A DNA stretch of 64,000 bases from Sphingobacterium faecium (GCF_003054045.1 NZ_QBKH01000001.1:806001-870000); one strand, 5' to 3'; positions 8,668-18,721 are shown, numbered from the stretch's first letter. A program made the numbers and translations. Notes: a model not told the origin generated them from the letters alone.

Positions 8668-9282
8668 TTAAAACAAACCAAATAATTGGGATTCAATTTT
8701 TTCAACGATAGTACCTAAATCTTCTGGATTCTTTGTAAAATCTAGATTATCTTTATCGAGAATCATCAACTTACCTTCTTTGTAATTGTCGATCCATTTA
8801 TCATACTTTTCATTCAATTTAGATAAATAATCTAAACGAATGCCTGATTCATAATCGCGTCCACGAACCTGTATATTATTGACTAGAGTAGGGACTGAGG
8901 CTTTTAAATATATTAATAAATCAGGAGGTTTGATATAATGTATAATACTTTGAAAAATATTACTATAATTTTCAAAATCACGTGCACTCATCAATCCCAT
9001 ATCATACAAATTCTCAGCAAAGATATAAGCATCTTCGTAAATTGTACGATCTTGGATCATATCAATATTTGTTTTTTGCAATTCGACAATTTGTCTAAAG
9101 CGACTATTCAAGAAAAAAATCTGCAAATTAAATGACCAACGCTTCATATCAGCATAAAAATCCTCTAAGTATGGATTATTGTCTACTGCTTCAAATTGAG
9201 GTTCATATTTAAAATGATCCGCTAATAATTTTGTTAGGGTTGTTTTCCCGGCACCAATATTTCCGACAATAGCAATATGCAT
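8668..9282 (-). CDS. Deoxynucleoside kinase
   Basis: A 204-residue P-loop kinase that phosphorylates deoxynucleosides for nucleotide salvage. The Walker A motif GNIGAGKTT is at 7-15 and the DRTIYEDAYIFAENLY segment, with the family's DR(S/T)xxxD signature, is central. A lid region with basic residues (RGRDYESGIRLDYL) follows. Length and motifs fit the bacterial dAK/dGK-type family; nucleoside preference cannot be assigned. It begins 18 bases after the trpS stop codon and is probably co-transcribed with trpS. Confidence 0.93.
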   Translation of the reverse strand: MHIAIVGNIGAGKTTLTKLLADHFKYEPQFEAVDNNPYLEDFYADMKRWSFNLQIFFLNSRFRQIVELQKTNIDMIQDRTIYEDAYIFAENLYDMGLMSARDFENYSNIFQSIIHYIKPPDLLIYLKASVPTLVNNIQVRGRDYESGIRLDYLSKLNEKYDKWIDNYKEGKLMILDKDNLDFTKNPEDLGTIVEKIESQLFGLF

Positions 9283-9300
9283 ATTTTTGGGTTTTAATTC

Positions 9301-10299
9301 TTAATAAAATCTTCTAATACCAATAATCTCGCGAACCTCTTTCAATGTTTTTCGAGCTGATTCTCCAGCTTTTTCGGCACCTAGCTTAGCAACTTTTGCA
9401 ATATAATCATTGTCATTTGATATATCTTCAATTCGCGAACGCACAGGTTCAGTCGTATTGACCATATCTTCTGCTAGTTGCTTTTTAAAGTCTCCATAGC
9501 GAATGGCACAATTATTATATAAATCTTCAAAATGTTGTAAGGTGTCAGCACTTGAAACCACTTTCATCAAATCAAATAAATTTTGAATAGCCTCTGGTTT
9601 AGGTTGATTCATTTCCGTAGGACCTGAATCTGACACGGCACGCATGACTTTTTTACGAATCACATCTGCACTATCTGATAGATAGATACAATCTGCTTCA
9701 CCATTAGATTTACCCATTTTACCCTGTCCTGCTAACCCGGGTATTTTAACGAGTTTATCCGAATAACTAAAAGCAAAAGCTTCTTTGAAGTATTCAACAT
9801 CGTATAAACGATTAAAACGATTGCCAAATGTTCTGGTCATTTCCAAATGTTGCTCTTGATCTTTACCAACAGGAACTTTTGTACCATGATGAAGTAAGAT
9901 GTCACAAGCCATCAAAACAGGGTAGGTAAGTAGTCCGGCATTGACATTATCGGGATTGCTACGTACTTTGTCTTTAAAAGCTGTCGCACGTTCGAGCTCA
10001 CCTAAATAAGCATTCATATTCATATATAAGTATAATTCGGAGACTTCTGGTACATCCGATTGTACATATATAGTTGATTTTTCAGGGTCTATACCAGCAG
10101 CAAGATACTCCACAATCACTTGACGAACGGTGCTTTGAAGACCGTGAGGTGTTGGGTGAGTCGTTAAAGAATGTAAATCGGCAATGAAAAAATAACAATT
10201 ATATTCATTTTGCATTTTCACAAAATTGCTTAATGCGCCGTAGTAGTTTCCTAAATGTAATTTTCCGGTACTTCTAATACCACTGACAACAGTTTCCAT
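9301..10299 (-). CDS. trpS: Tryptophanyl-tRNA synthetase
   Basis: Charges tRNA-Trp with tryptophan. This class I synthetase is 332 residues, the usual bacterial length. The HIGH-equivalent TGKLHLGNYYGAL is at 11-23 and the KMSKS-equivalent KMGKS at 194-198. The GKDQEQHLEMTR segment (145-156) is also typical. It heads a minus-strand run with the deoxynucleoside kinase and kdsB. The 256 bases upstream, between trpS and the hut operon's 3' end, are AT-rich; I see no clear TAnnTTTG box there. Confidence 0.97.
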   Translation of the reverse strand: METVVSGIRSTGKLHLGNYYGALSNFVKMQNEYNCYFFIADLHSLTTHPTPHGLQSTVRQVIVEYLAAGIDPEKSTIYVQSDVPEVSELYLYMNMNAYLGELERATAFKDKVRSNPDNVNAGLLTYPVLMACDILLHHGTKVPVGKDQEQHLEMTRTFGNRFNRLYDVEYFKEAFAFSYSDKLVKIPGLAGQGKMGKSNGEADCIYLSDSADVIRKKVMRAVSDSGPTEMNQPKPEAIQNLFDLMKVVSSADTLQHFEDLYNNCAIRYGDFKKQLAEDMVNTTEPVRSRIEDISNDNDYIAKVAKLGAEKAGESARKTLKEVREIIGIRRFY

Positions 10300-10555
10300 A
10301 TTGCTTGCGAATTTAAGTATAAATTCCTTAAATATTGTTCTGCTGACTTTTTCTTTTCCTTTTTTGTTTGACTTTAATTTATGTTAGAAAAACATGTTAA
10401 GGCCCATGTATCTGGAAGCTCTTGCTCTAAGTTAACGATAACTCGAATTAATTTAAACAAAGACTTAACATAAGGTATCTCATTATTTTTAAGCTATGCT
10501 TGGACTAAAATCGCAATATATAGTCCAGTGTCCTAATTTTTTTTATTCTTATTTT

Positions 10556-11518
10556 TTATTGGTCCATAACGACCCTAAATAATAGATCTGCCGCTAATTT
10601 AGCTGTACGATTATCATAATCATACTCTGGATTAAATTCTGCGACATCTATACTCACGAGCTTTCCAGAAGAAAGGAGATGCTCATATATGTCAAGGAAA
10701 AATGCATCGGGAACAATTCCATTAAAGGCAACTGCACTAACTCCTGGAGCATAGCTTGCCGCAAATACATCCAGATCTATCGTTAGATAAAAGTGATCGA
10801 TCCCGCTGATGAATGCATCAATCTGATCTAGGATTACTTTTCTATTGTGAGACTGAAAGTCTTGTGCCTCTATCCAACTGATTTGATATTCGCGTGCTGT
10901 ATCAAATAAAATTTGAGTGTTGCTGATCTTTTGTATCCCAATAGGTAGGTAACTCAACTGTTTTTCCAATTGTGCAATTTGATAAAAACTGGTACCTGAT
11001 GTCGCAATTTCTTGTTGCGGTTTTCTGATGTCAAAGTGAGCGTCAAAATTTATGATGCCAAGTTTACTTTTGTAATTAGCTTTGAGGCCTAAATAATGGC
11101 CAAAGGTGATTTCATGTCCACCCCCTAATACGATCGGGAATCCTCCACGCTGAAGAATAAGATGGATCACAAAACCAAGTGCTTCTTGTGCATTTTCCAG
11201 GTGCTTATCATTGCAGTGGATCGTACCAGCATCTATTAACTTGGTTTTTTTATTTCGAAATACAGGAAGGTTTGCAAGCGTTTTCTTTAAGATTTCAGGA
11301 CCCTTTGCCGCTCCAGACCTCCCCAGATTTCGCAACACACCCTCATCGCATGCAAAACCTAGTAACACATAACTGCCGCTAAGATCCAGCTCATCCCTGA
11401 GATCAATACAATGAATAATTTGATGCCATCTTAAATGGTCTTCTGTCATACCATCTATACGACCAGACCATTTTTTTAAATCTGCCCGATCATAATAGGT
11501 CCAATGCCTAGTCTCCAT
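10556..11518 (-). CDS. hutG: Formimidoylglutamase
   Basis: Last step of histidine degradation: splits N-formimino-L-glutamate into glutamate and formamide. A 320-residue ureohydrolase (arginase fold) with the manganese-binding motifs GGGHE (132-136), NFDAHFD (157-163) and TIDLDVFAASYAPGVSA near the C terminus. I use the ATG at 11518; a TTG at 11527 would add three residues. It overlaps hutU by 11 bases, which implies translational coupling. It is the distal gene of the hut operon. Confidence 0.93.
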   Translation of the reverse strand: METRHWTYYDRADLKKWSGRIDGMTEDHLRWHQIIHCIDLRDELDLSGSYVLLGFACDEGVLRNLGRSGAAKGPEILKKTLANLPVFRNKKTKLIDAGTIHCNDKHLENAQEALGFVIHLILQRGGFPIVLGGGHEITFGHYLGLKANYKSKLGIINFDAHFDIRKPQQEIATSGTSFYQIAQLEKQLSYLPIGIQKISNTQILFDTAREYQISWIEAQDFQSHNRKVILDQIDAFISGIDHFYLTIDLDVFAASYAPGVSAVAFNGIVPDAFFLDIYEHLLSSGKLVSIDVAEFNPEYDYDNRTAKLAADLLFRVVMDQ

Positions 11519-13526
11519 ATTCTTCAAAAATTTGATTTATTGCTACAGTTTCAACACGATTTGCCAACGTTACTTTTAGGGATTTAGTTCTTGCCAATTC
11601 GACTTCAATAGCCTGTCTGGCCGTATCATTTCGAGCCCATGCACGACGTGCTATACCATTGTTGACATCATAAAAAAGCATATTTTCGAGTTTTCGATCT
11701 GCATCTTCAGAACCATCCAACAACAAACCAAAACCGCCATTAATAACCTCACCCCAGCCAACACCACCACCATTGTGAATAGAGACCCAAGTCGCTCCTC
11801 TAAAGCTATCACCGATGACATTATGAATAGCCATATCTGCGGTAAATTTGCTTCCATCATAGATGTTACTAGTTTCCCTGTAAGGAGAATCTGTTCCGCT
11901 GACATCGTGATGATCTCTTCCCAGTACAATGGGAGCACTTAATTCGCCCTTTCTGATAGCCAGATTGAATGCTTTTGCTATTCGTATTCTACCGATCGCA
12001 TCAGCATACAGGATTCGAGCTTGGGAGCCGACGACGAGTTTATTTTGATCCGCTTGTTCGATCCATTTAATATTATCCCCCAATTGTTGCTGAATTTCAG
12101 GATAAGCTGTGTTTTGTAAGTCTTTTAGAACTTTTAATGCTATTTGGTCTGTGGTTTTTAAATCATCTGGGTCTGCAGAAGTACATACCCAACGGAAGGG
12201 GCCAAATCCATAATCAAAGCACATCGGTCCTAAAATATCTTGTACATAAGAAGGGTAGCGGAAATTGATATCATCCCTTGCCATTACATCTGCTCCAGCG
12301 CGGCTACTTTCTAGTAAAAAAGCATTACCGTAATCGAAGAAGTAAGTGCCTCGTGCGACATGATCGTTGATCGCCTTGACGTGACGGATTAGCGATTGTT
12401 GCACTTCTTTTTTAAATTGCTCGGGTTTTTCGGCCATCAGGACATTGGATTCTTCAAAGCTTAATCCGATAGGGTAGTAGCCACCTGCCCAAGGATTATG
12501 TAAAGAAGTTTGATCAGAACCTACCGTAATCTGAATGTCCGCGTGCAGGAAAGCTTCCCATACTTCTATGATGTTGCCCAGATAAGCGATTGCAACAATT
12601 TGTTTGTTTTGAATAGCTTGCCTAACATCAGTTATGAGTTCGTTTATATTTTCTATTAATACATCTACCCATCCTTGCTCATGTCTTTTGCGAGCAGCAT
12701 CAGGATTAACCTCTGCACAAACGGTAATACAGCCAGCTATATTGCCCGCTTTAGGTTGTGCACCACTCATGCCCCCCAATCCAGATGTTAAAAATACCTT
12801 GCCATGTATAGTATCCTCTTTTGATAATTGCTTTCGAAAAGCATTCATGACTGTTATGGTAGTACCATGGACGATTCCTTGTGGTCCGATGTACATATAC
12901 GATCCAGCTGTCATTTGACCATATTGTGTCACACCCATGGCATTATACTTCTCCCAATCATCAGGTTTAGAATAGTTTGGGATCATCATACCATTGGTGA
13001 TCACCACCCTTGGAGCATCTTTTGACGAAGGGAATAATCCCATGGGATGACCGCTATACATATGTAGCGTTTGATTATCGGTCATTTGAGCTAAGTATTG
13101 CATGGTCAATACATACTGTGCCCAATTTTGAAACACAGCACCATTTCCACCATAAGTGATAAGTTCATGAGGGTGTTGCGCAATAGCGGGATCGAGGTTG
13201 TTCTGAATCATCAGCATGATACTTCGCGCTTGCAGACTTTCGCCAGGATAATCCGCAATTGGCCTGGCATACATCGCATAGCTGGGACGAAAACGATACA
13301 TATAGATACGTCCAAATTGTAGTAACTCCTGTAAAAACTCTTTCCCCAATTCCACATGCCAATCCATAGGGAAATAACGTAGCGCATTCTTTATCGCCAA
13401 TATTTTCTCTTCTTTGGATAAGATATCTTTACGTTTAGGAGCATGACTTACACGACTATCATAAGCAATTTTGGGAGGTAAACGCTTAGGTATACCCTGT
13501 AATATTTCGTCTTTAAAACTTAACAT
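11508..13526 (-). CDS. hutU: Urocanate hydratase, long form
   Basis: Converts urocanate to 4-imidazolone-5-propionate using tightly bound NAD+. At 672 residues it is the long form, close in size to animal urocanase and over 100 residues longer than the Pseudomonas/Bacillus enzyme. Recognisable blocks include ELITYGGNGAVFQNWAQY, MYSGHPMGLFPSS, KVFLTSGLGGMSGAQPKA and the C-terminal WVSIHNGGGVGWGEVINGGFGL. It overlaps the hutI stop by 7 bases and hutG by 11, so the three genes are translated as a unit. Confidence 0.97.
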   Translation of the reverse strand: MLSFKDEILQGIPKRLPPKIAYDSRVSHAPKRKDILSKEEKILAIKNALRYFPMDWHVELGKEFLQELLQFGRIYMYRFRPSYAMYARPIADYPGESLQARSIMLMIQNNLDPAIAQHPHELITYGGNGAVFQNWAQYVLTMQYLAQMTDNQTLHMYSGHPMGLFPSSKDAPRVVITNGMMIPNYSKPDDWEKYNAMGVTQYGQMTAGSYMYIGPQGIVHGTTITVMNAFRKQLSKEDTIHGKVFLTSGLGGMSGAQPKAGNIAGCITVCAEVNPDAARKRHEQGWVDVLIENINELITDVRQAIQNKQIVAIAYLGNIIEVWEAFLHADIQITVGSDQTSLHNPWAGGYYPIGLSFEESNVLMAEKPEQFKKEVQQSLIRHVKAINDHVARGTYFFDYGNAFLLESSRAGADVMARDDINFRYPSYVQDILGPMCFDYGFGPFRWVCTSADPDDLKTTDQIALKVLKDLQNTAYPEIQQQLGDNIKWIEQADQNKLVVGSQARILYADAIGRIRIAKAFNLAIRKGELSAPIVLGRDHHDVSGTDSPYRETSNIYDGSKFTADMAIHNVIGDSFRGATWVSIHNGGGVGWGEVINGGFGLLLDGSEDADRKLENMLFYDVNNGIARRAWARNDTARQAIEVELARTKSLKVTLANRVETVAINQIFEEYGD

Positions 13527-14776
13527 ATTTCATTTCCTTTCGTATAGATCAAGGTTCCTTTCTTCCATACCTGGATAGGTTTTAAAGTACCTTGTCTGTA
13601 TGTGATATTTTGATAGTTATCGGTTTTGTAAACGGCAAAATCAGCTAATTCTCCCTTCCTCAATCTTCCTCGGTCACTCAAATTCAGGGCTTGAGCAGCT
13701 CGGTATGTAATTGCGGCAAAGAGTTCAGCATTTGACAATTTCTCCGCAGTTGCTAGAATAGTAGCTTGTGTCATGAGTTGACCCATTGGTGCAGATCCCG
13801 GATTCCAGTCAGTAGCAATAGCCAAGCATGCTCCTTGGTCCAAAAGCTTTCTAGCAGGAGTAAAAGCGCAACCGATACCAATTGATGCACCTGGCAATGC
13901 GACAGCAACAGTATGGCTATTTGCCAATAATTCAATTTCCAAATCGGTTGATGCTTCCAGATGATCTGCACTTACTGCTTCAAATCGAACTGCAACCTCA
14001 GATCCTGATGTTGAAAATTGATCCGCATGTACCGTGATGTCAAAGTCCATTTCTTTAGCTTTGCTGAAATACTGTTCAATCTGATCGGCAGTGAAAGCAC
14101 TTTTTTCAATAAAGGCATCTATTCTGTTGGTCAGCTGTTCACTTTTTAATACTGGAAAAAGTTCATGAGCGATTTCATTCAGGTAGTCTTCACTGCTACC
14201 ATTATAGTCTTTAGGCTTCATATGAGCTGCTAGACAAGTCGGAATTAAGTCAACTGAAACAGATTGTTGTGCTTTGTTGATGGCACGCAGTATTTTTAGT
14301 TCCTCTTTTATAGATAACCCATACCCACTTTTAACTTCAATAGTGGTGATTCCTTGTGCTAATAATTCTTTTGCATATTGGATGATATGTGCAGTCAAGT
14401 CCGATTCGCTTGCCGCTCGAGTATGTTGTACTGTGCTCCAGATACCTCCACCTGATTCTGCAATTTCGAGATAACTGGCTCCAGCGTTTCGTAATGCAAA
14501 GTCATTTGCTCGATTTCCAGCAAATGCAAGGTGCGTATGGCAGTCGATATAACCTGGAACACATACAGTATCATCTGCCATCAATAGCAGTTCTGCCTCA
14601 TTATGCTCACTTTTTTTTAAATCATTATAGTTGCCAATCGCGACTATTTTACCGTCTTCAACGACTATGCCTGCATATTTTGCAATTTCGATCTGATCAT
14701 CTGTTAATGCTCCTTTTAATGGCGTATGATCGAATGATAGCAATTGAGAGAAAGGGCCAATTAATATTTTATCCAT
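13520..14776 (-). CDS. hutI: Imidazolonepropionase
   Basis: Hydrolyses imidazolone-5-propionate to N-formimino-L-glutamate. A 418-residue amidohydrolase-superfamily TIM barrel. The metal-binding H-x-H is at H80/H82 in YIDCHTHLAFAGNR, the family's signature. Further metal or catalytic segments are VHADQFS and the SADHLE region, and the IATDWNPGSAP motif near residue 325 supplies the conserved Asp. It starts two bases after the hutH stop and overlaps hutU. Confidence 0.97.
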   Translation of the reverse strand: MDKILIGPFSQLLSFDHTPLKGALTDDQIEIAKYAGIVVEDGKIVAIGNYNDLKKSEHNEAELLLMADDTVCVPGYIDCHTHLAFAGNRANDFALRNAGASYLEIAESGGGIWSTVQHTRAASESDLTAHIIQYAKELLAQGITTIEVKSGYGLSIKEELKILRAINKAQQSVSVDLIPTCLAAHMKPKDYNGSSEDYLNEIAHELFPVLKSEQLTNRIDAFIEKSAFTADQIEQYFSKAKEMDFDITVHADQFSTSGSEVAVRFEAVSADHLEASTDLEIELLANSHTVAVALPGASIGIGCAFTPARKLLDQGACLAIATDWNPGSAPMGQLMTQATILATAEKLSNAELFAAITYRAAQALNLSDRGRLRKGELADFAVYKTDNYQNITYRQGTLKPIQVWKKGTLIYTKGNEIC

Positions 14777-14778
14777 TA

Positions 14779-16359
14779 TTAAAAATTATTAAAATATTCG
14801 TGATGTAATCCATGATAAGGTACACGTTGTTCTTTTGCGATTTGTTTTGCGACGTGCACCAAGGATCCTGAAGAAACGAGTTGCTGTGCAGCAGAAAGAA
14901 TATCTTCCATCATTTGATCTTCCGTTATATGAGGAATCACTTTTCTGATTTCTTGATGTACTGCTTCCATAATAGCTGTCGATTGGAGTGGTTTATGAAA
15001 ATCAAAAGCTTGAGCCGCACAGATGAGTTCGATACTCAGAATGTTGCTGACATTATTAATGACTTGTAGCAGTTTTCGGGCACCAATGGATCCCATGCTC
15101 ACATGATCCTCTTGTCCTAATGATGTTGGGATGCTATCTGCACTGGACGGAAAACATAATCCTTTATTTTCGCTTGCTAATGCTGCAGTACTATATTGTA
15201 AGATCATAAAACCAGAGTTGAGCCCTGTTTCTTTCAGTAGTAATTTGGGCACATTTGGTGTATCACCTTCTAATGAAAGATATACGCGTCTATCAGAAAC
15301 GTTTCCGATTTCTGAGATCGCCAATGTCGCATAATCAATGGGTAGAGCGATTGGTTGTCCGTGAAAGCTTCCTCCACTTATTGTCAATTCACTGTCGATA
15401 ATAATCGGATTATCTGTAACCGAATTGATTTCAATTTCAATCGTATCTTTTAAATGTAACCATGCGTTGCGTGATGCGCCATGTATTTGCGGAATACAGC
15501 GTAAAGAATAAGGATCTTGGACACGTGAGCAATTTTGATGAGAAGTAACGATTTCTGATGCCTGTAACAAGTTATAAATAGTACTTGCTACATATTGGTT
15601 CCCTTTATAAGGTCTAAGTTGATGGAGTTGTGCAAAAAAGGGTTTGATCGATCCATTTAAACCCTCTATCATTAATGTTGCAATCAGATCTGCATTTTCA
15701 AGTAAATTATGCATTTCTGAGACCGCTTTTATAGCATGTGCCGCCATAAATTGTGTTCCATTTATGAGTGCTAACCCTTCCTTTGCACCCAATGTAATAG
15801 CCTTTGTTTCCAATAATGCTAATACCTCTGAAGTTTGTCGTATCTCATTTTGATACCAAACTTTTCCTAATCCAATTAGTGGTAGAAATAAATGGGACAG
15901 CGGGGCAAGGTCTCCAGAAGCACCTACAGATCCTTGCTTGGGAACGATCGGAATGATATCATGATCAATAAACCATATCATGCGTTCCAATGTGGTCAGC
16001 TGAATCCCCGAATATCCTTTAGCAAGCGCATGTACCTTTAAGATCATCATCAATTTGGATAATTGCTTATCGATCGGTTCGCCAATACCGACGGCATGAC
16101 TTTTTAAAATATTTTCTTGTAATTTTTTAGTGTCTGCTGGATTGATTAACGTGGTACAAAGCGGTCCAAATCCAGTATTTATTCCATACACTATTTTACC
16201 AGAATCAACTATTTCTTGCACATATTGGGCACTTTGTACAACCTTTTCTATGGTTGATGCAATCAGTTCTCCTTTAATATGTCCTGTCGCAAGTTGCATC
16301 GCGATAGAACAGGTTAATTGATCATTGCCGTATTGAAATATTTTTCTTTTATTTTCCAT
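14779..16359 (-). CDS. hutH: Histidine ammonia-lyase
   Basis: First step of histidine degradation: removes ammonia from L-histidine to give trans-urocanate. The 526-residue protein carries the A147-S148-G149 tripeptide (GSVGASGDLAPLSH, 143-156) that self-cyclises into the MIO electrophile, and the active-site loop YGINTGFGPL (58-67). The length is close to the usual ~510. It is first in the operon hutH-hutI-hutU-hutG. The divergent LysR gene, 291 bases away, is the likely regulator, replacing the HutC or HutP proteins of other phyla. Confidence 0.97.
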   Translation of the reverse strand: MENKRKIFQYGNDQLTCSIAMQLATGHIKGELIASTIEKVVQSAQYVQEIVDSGKIVYGINTGFGPLCTTLINPADTKKLQENILKSHAVGIGEPIDKQLSKLMMILKVHALAKGYSGIQLTTLERMIWFIDHDIIPIVPKQGSVGASGDLAPLSHLFLPLIGLGKVWYQNEIRQTSEVLALLETKAITLGAKEGLALINGTQFMAAHAIKAVSEMHNLLENADLIATLMIEGLNGSIKPFFAQLHQLRPYKGNQYVASTIYNLLQASEIVTSHQNCSRVQDPYSLRCIPQIHGASRNAWLHLKDTIEIEINSVTDNPIIIDSELTISGGSFHGQPIALPIDYATLAISEIGNVSDRRVYLSLEGDTPNVPKLLLKETGLNSGFMILQYSTAALASENKGLCFPSSADSIPTSLGQEDHVSMGSIGARKLLQVINNVSNILSIELICAAQAFDFHKPLQSTAIMEAVHQEIRKVIPHITEDQMMEDILSAAQQLVSSGSLVHVAKQIAKEQRVPYHGLHHEYFNNF

Positions 16360-16621
16360 CGAATAAATTGTATTAAGCGTGTAGTTCCCACATTTGGATG
16401 AATTTGCTGCACGCGACTTGATTATTGATTATTTAGTTTTGAGCAGTCATATTATTTTTAAACTTTTTAAAAGCATGAAGAATCTCATTGGGAAATATAG
16501 TAGTCCTATTTTTTAGATTTCACGTATGCCGATTATACCATTGTTGCAGGATAAAAAATACTTTACCCGCTATGATTTCATTCTATTATCTCAAATTTAA
16601 CTGATATCTTTAATGATTATA

Positions 16622-16643
16622 AATACCAATATTGACAAGTATT
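16622..16643. promoter_or_regulatory. Candidate LysR operator in the hutH/lysR divergent region
   Basis: A palindrome-like site: AATAC at 16622-16626 and its complement GTATT at 16639-16643 enclose the perfect palindrome CAATATTG (16627-16634). It ends seven bases before the lysR ATG, a common place for autoregulation. The rest of the 291-base divergent region shows no clear TAnnTTTG box. Inference from symmetry only. Confidence 0.3.
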
Positions 16644-16650
16644 GATTACT

Positions 16651-17553
16651 ATGAGTTATCAAATAGAATTGAGGCATCTTTATTATTTTAAAGTTTTAGC
16701 AGAGGAATTGCATTTTAGAAAAGCAGCTGAACGACTTTATATCTCCCAACCTGGGTTATCTCGCCAGATCAAACAAATGGAAGAAATCTATCAGGCCCTT
16801 TTATTTGATAGGGGTAAGCGCTATGTCCGATTGACTGGAGCAGGAGTATATCTAAAAAAGGAAGTTGATATTTTATTCAACCAGATGGATAAGATGACAC
16901 GTGAGCTCCGTATTATGGGATCTGACGATATCACAGAACTTCGTCTTGGTTTTATTGGATCTGCTGTTCAATCTGTGCTTGCTAAAGTGTTGGTTCATCT
17001 GAGGCATGATTTCCCTTCGGTAGAAGTCGATTTGCAGGAACTATCTAACGAAATGCAGATTACTAAGGTATTGAAAGAAGAGTTGGATTTTGGATTTGTT
17101 CGATTAGATGATTTTCCAAAAGGAATTCATCATATTGCCATCGTCAAGGAGCACTTTTCTTTAGTTGTTCCAAGAGATTACCCCATTCAGCAGGCAAACT
17201 TCACCAGTGTGAGTGAATTCAAGAATGAACCCTTTATTCTTTTTTCAAAAGACTATAGTCATTCCTATTATGATTTAGTGATGAGCATTTTTAAAGATGC
17301 GACATTTGATCCGCATGTAGCTTTGCGTACAGTCAATGCCTTGACCATCTTTAACCTAGTGGAACAGGGGTTAGGAGTAGCGATTGTTCCAGCCTCATTA
17401 AAAAATGGTTATACTTCAAAAGTGAAATTTATTGATTTAATCCATATTGAACAAAGGACCACCTTATCACTGATTTATAATGCCAGTGTTAGCCATCCGG
17501 GAATTGATCTTTTTTTAAATGTGATACAAAAGGAACTGAGTCTTTCACAGTAA
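16651..17553 (+). CDS. LysR-family transcriptional regulator, probable hut regulator
   Basis: A 300-residue LysR-type regulator. The N-terminal winged helix-turn-helix covers about 1-62 (ELRHLYYFKVLAEELHFRKAAERLYISQPGLSRQIKQMEE), followed by the linker helix and a substrate-binding domain from about 90 that would bind a small coinducer. I use the ATG at 16651; the TTG at 16642 would add three residues inside a palindrome. It is divergent from hutH, the usual arrangement for LysR control of a neighbouring catabolic operon. A coinducer such as urocanate is a guess. Confidence 0.9.
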   Translation: MSYQIELRHLYYFKVLAEELHFRKAAERLYISQPGLSRQIKQMEEIYQALLFDRGKRYVRLTGAGVYLKKEVDILFNQMDKMTRELRIMGSDDITELRLGFIGSAVQSVLAKVLVHLRHDFPSVEVDLQELSNEMQITKVLKEELDFGFVRLDDFPKGIHHIAIVKEHFSLVVPRDYPIQQANFTSVSEFKNEPFILFSKDYSHSYYDLVMSIFKDATFDPHVALRTVNALTIFNLVEQGLGVAIVPASLKNGYTSKVKFIDLIHIEQRTTLSLIYNASVSHPGIDLFLNVIQKELSLSQ

Positions 17554-17755
17554 ACCGAATCTTAAAAAACTAATAATCGATATTCTTGCCACCTATTATT
17601 TCAAGATTAAAAGGTGAACTCTGTGTGCATTTTTCCCTGAGTCAAATCCCTGTTAAACAATATTTAATTGTTGTTATTATCAGTATTTGGAGGATTAGTA
17701 ATTTAATTTTTTTTATATTTATACCCAAACTAAACCAAGGTGAGGGAGAAAGCAT

Positions 17756-18700
17756 ATGCCAGTCAAAATACCAGATAATTTGCCAGCTATTGAGCTATTA
17801 AAAAAGGAAAATATTTTTGTAATGAGCGATCTGAGAGCCAATGAACAGGACATTCGTCCCATGAAGGTGCTCATTCTAAATTTAATGCCATTAAAAATTA
17901 CCACAGAAACCGATTTTATTCGACTATTATCAAACAATCCTTTACAGGTTGAAGTAGAATTTTTAAGGTTGGATACCCATATGTCTAAAAATACTCCACA
18001 GGAGCATTTGGAACTGTTTTATAAGTCTTTTTCAGCAATTGAAGATCAGTATTACGACGGTATGATCATCACAGGCGCGCCTGTTGAGATGATGCCCTTT
18101 GAAGAGGTGAACTATTGGGATGAAGTAACCCGTATTTTTGATTGGGCAAAAAGACACGTTACTTCTACATTGTATATCTGTTGGGCATCTCAAGCAGCAC
18201 TCTATCACTTTTATGGGGTTGAAAAAAGCCCATTGGCTGAAAAGCTATTCGGCGTGTTTAAACATACCACTTTAGATAAAACGAACCCGTTATTTAGGGG
18301 TTTTGACGATGAATTTTTTATCCCACACAGTAGACATACCACGATTTTAAAATCTGAAATTGAAGGTAAACCAGAAATTGAACTGTTGTCCGAATCGCCA
18401 GAAGCAGGCTTAGCTATTTTATCATCACGCGGTGGAAGGGAATTTTATTTGACCGGACATTCCGAATATGCTCCCTTGACTTTACATACCGAATATATGC
18501 GTGACGTAGAGAAAGGACTTGAGATCGAGGTTCCAGATAATTACTACTTAAACAATGACCCAGCTCAGGGACCTTTGGTCAGATGGTCAGGACATGCTAA
18601 TTTATTGTTTAATAATTGGTTGAATTATTATGTTTATCAAGAGACTCCATTCGATCTCAACGAACTGGAAACATTAGAAGATATTAAAAGACAAAACTAG
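17756..18700 (+). CDS. metA: Homoserine O-acyltransferase (MetA; probably acetyl-CoA type)
   Basis: Acylates homoserine in methionine biosynthesis. The 314-residue class I glutamine-amidotransferase-like enzyme has its acyl-carrying C142 (YICWASQAAL) and the catalytic H235 and E237 (TGHSEYAP), numbered exactly as in E. coli MetA. Residue 111 is Glu (GAPVEMMPFEEVNYW). In characterised MetA proteins Gly111 goes with succinyl-CoA and Glu111 with acetyl-CoA, so the usual name homoserine O-succinyltransferase is probably wrong here. The start is preceded by a purine-rich GGTGAGGGAG. A strong terminator follows. Confidence 0.94.
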   Translation: MPVKIPDNLPAIELLKKENIFVMSDLRANEQDIRPMKVLILNLMPLKITTETDFIRLLSNNPLQVEVEFLRLDTHMSKNTPQEHLELFYKSFSAIEDQYYDGMIITGAPVEMMPFEEVNYWDEVTRIFDWAKRHVTSTLYICWASQAALYHFYGVEKSPLAEKLFGVFKHTTLDKTNPLFRGFDDEFFIPHSRHTTILKSEIEGKPEIELLSESPEAGLAILSSRGGREFYLTGHSEYAPLTLHTEYMRDVEKGLEIEVPDNYYLNNDPAQGPLVRWSGHANLLFNNWLNYYVYQETPFDLNELETLEDIKRQN

Positions 18701-18721
18701 TTTCAAGATTAATCATAAAGT

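Noticed and set aside
14389-14808. 139-residue plus-strand frame
   Set aside because: Antisense shadow of hutI and the end of hutH, both with strong family motifs.
17554-17755. SAM riboswitch upstream of metA
   Set aside because: I looked for SAM-I or SAM-II core features and saw no convincing helices or conserved loops.
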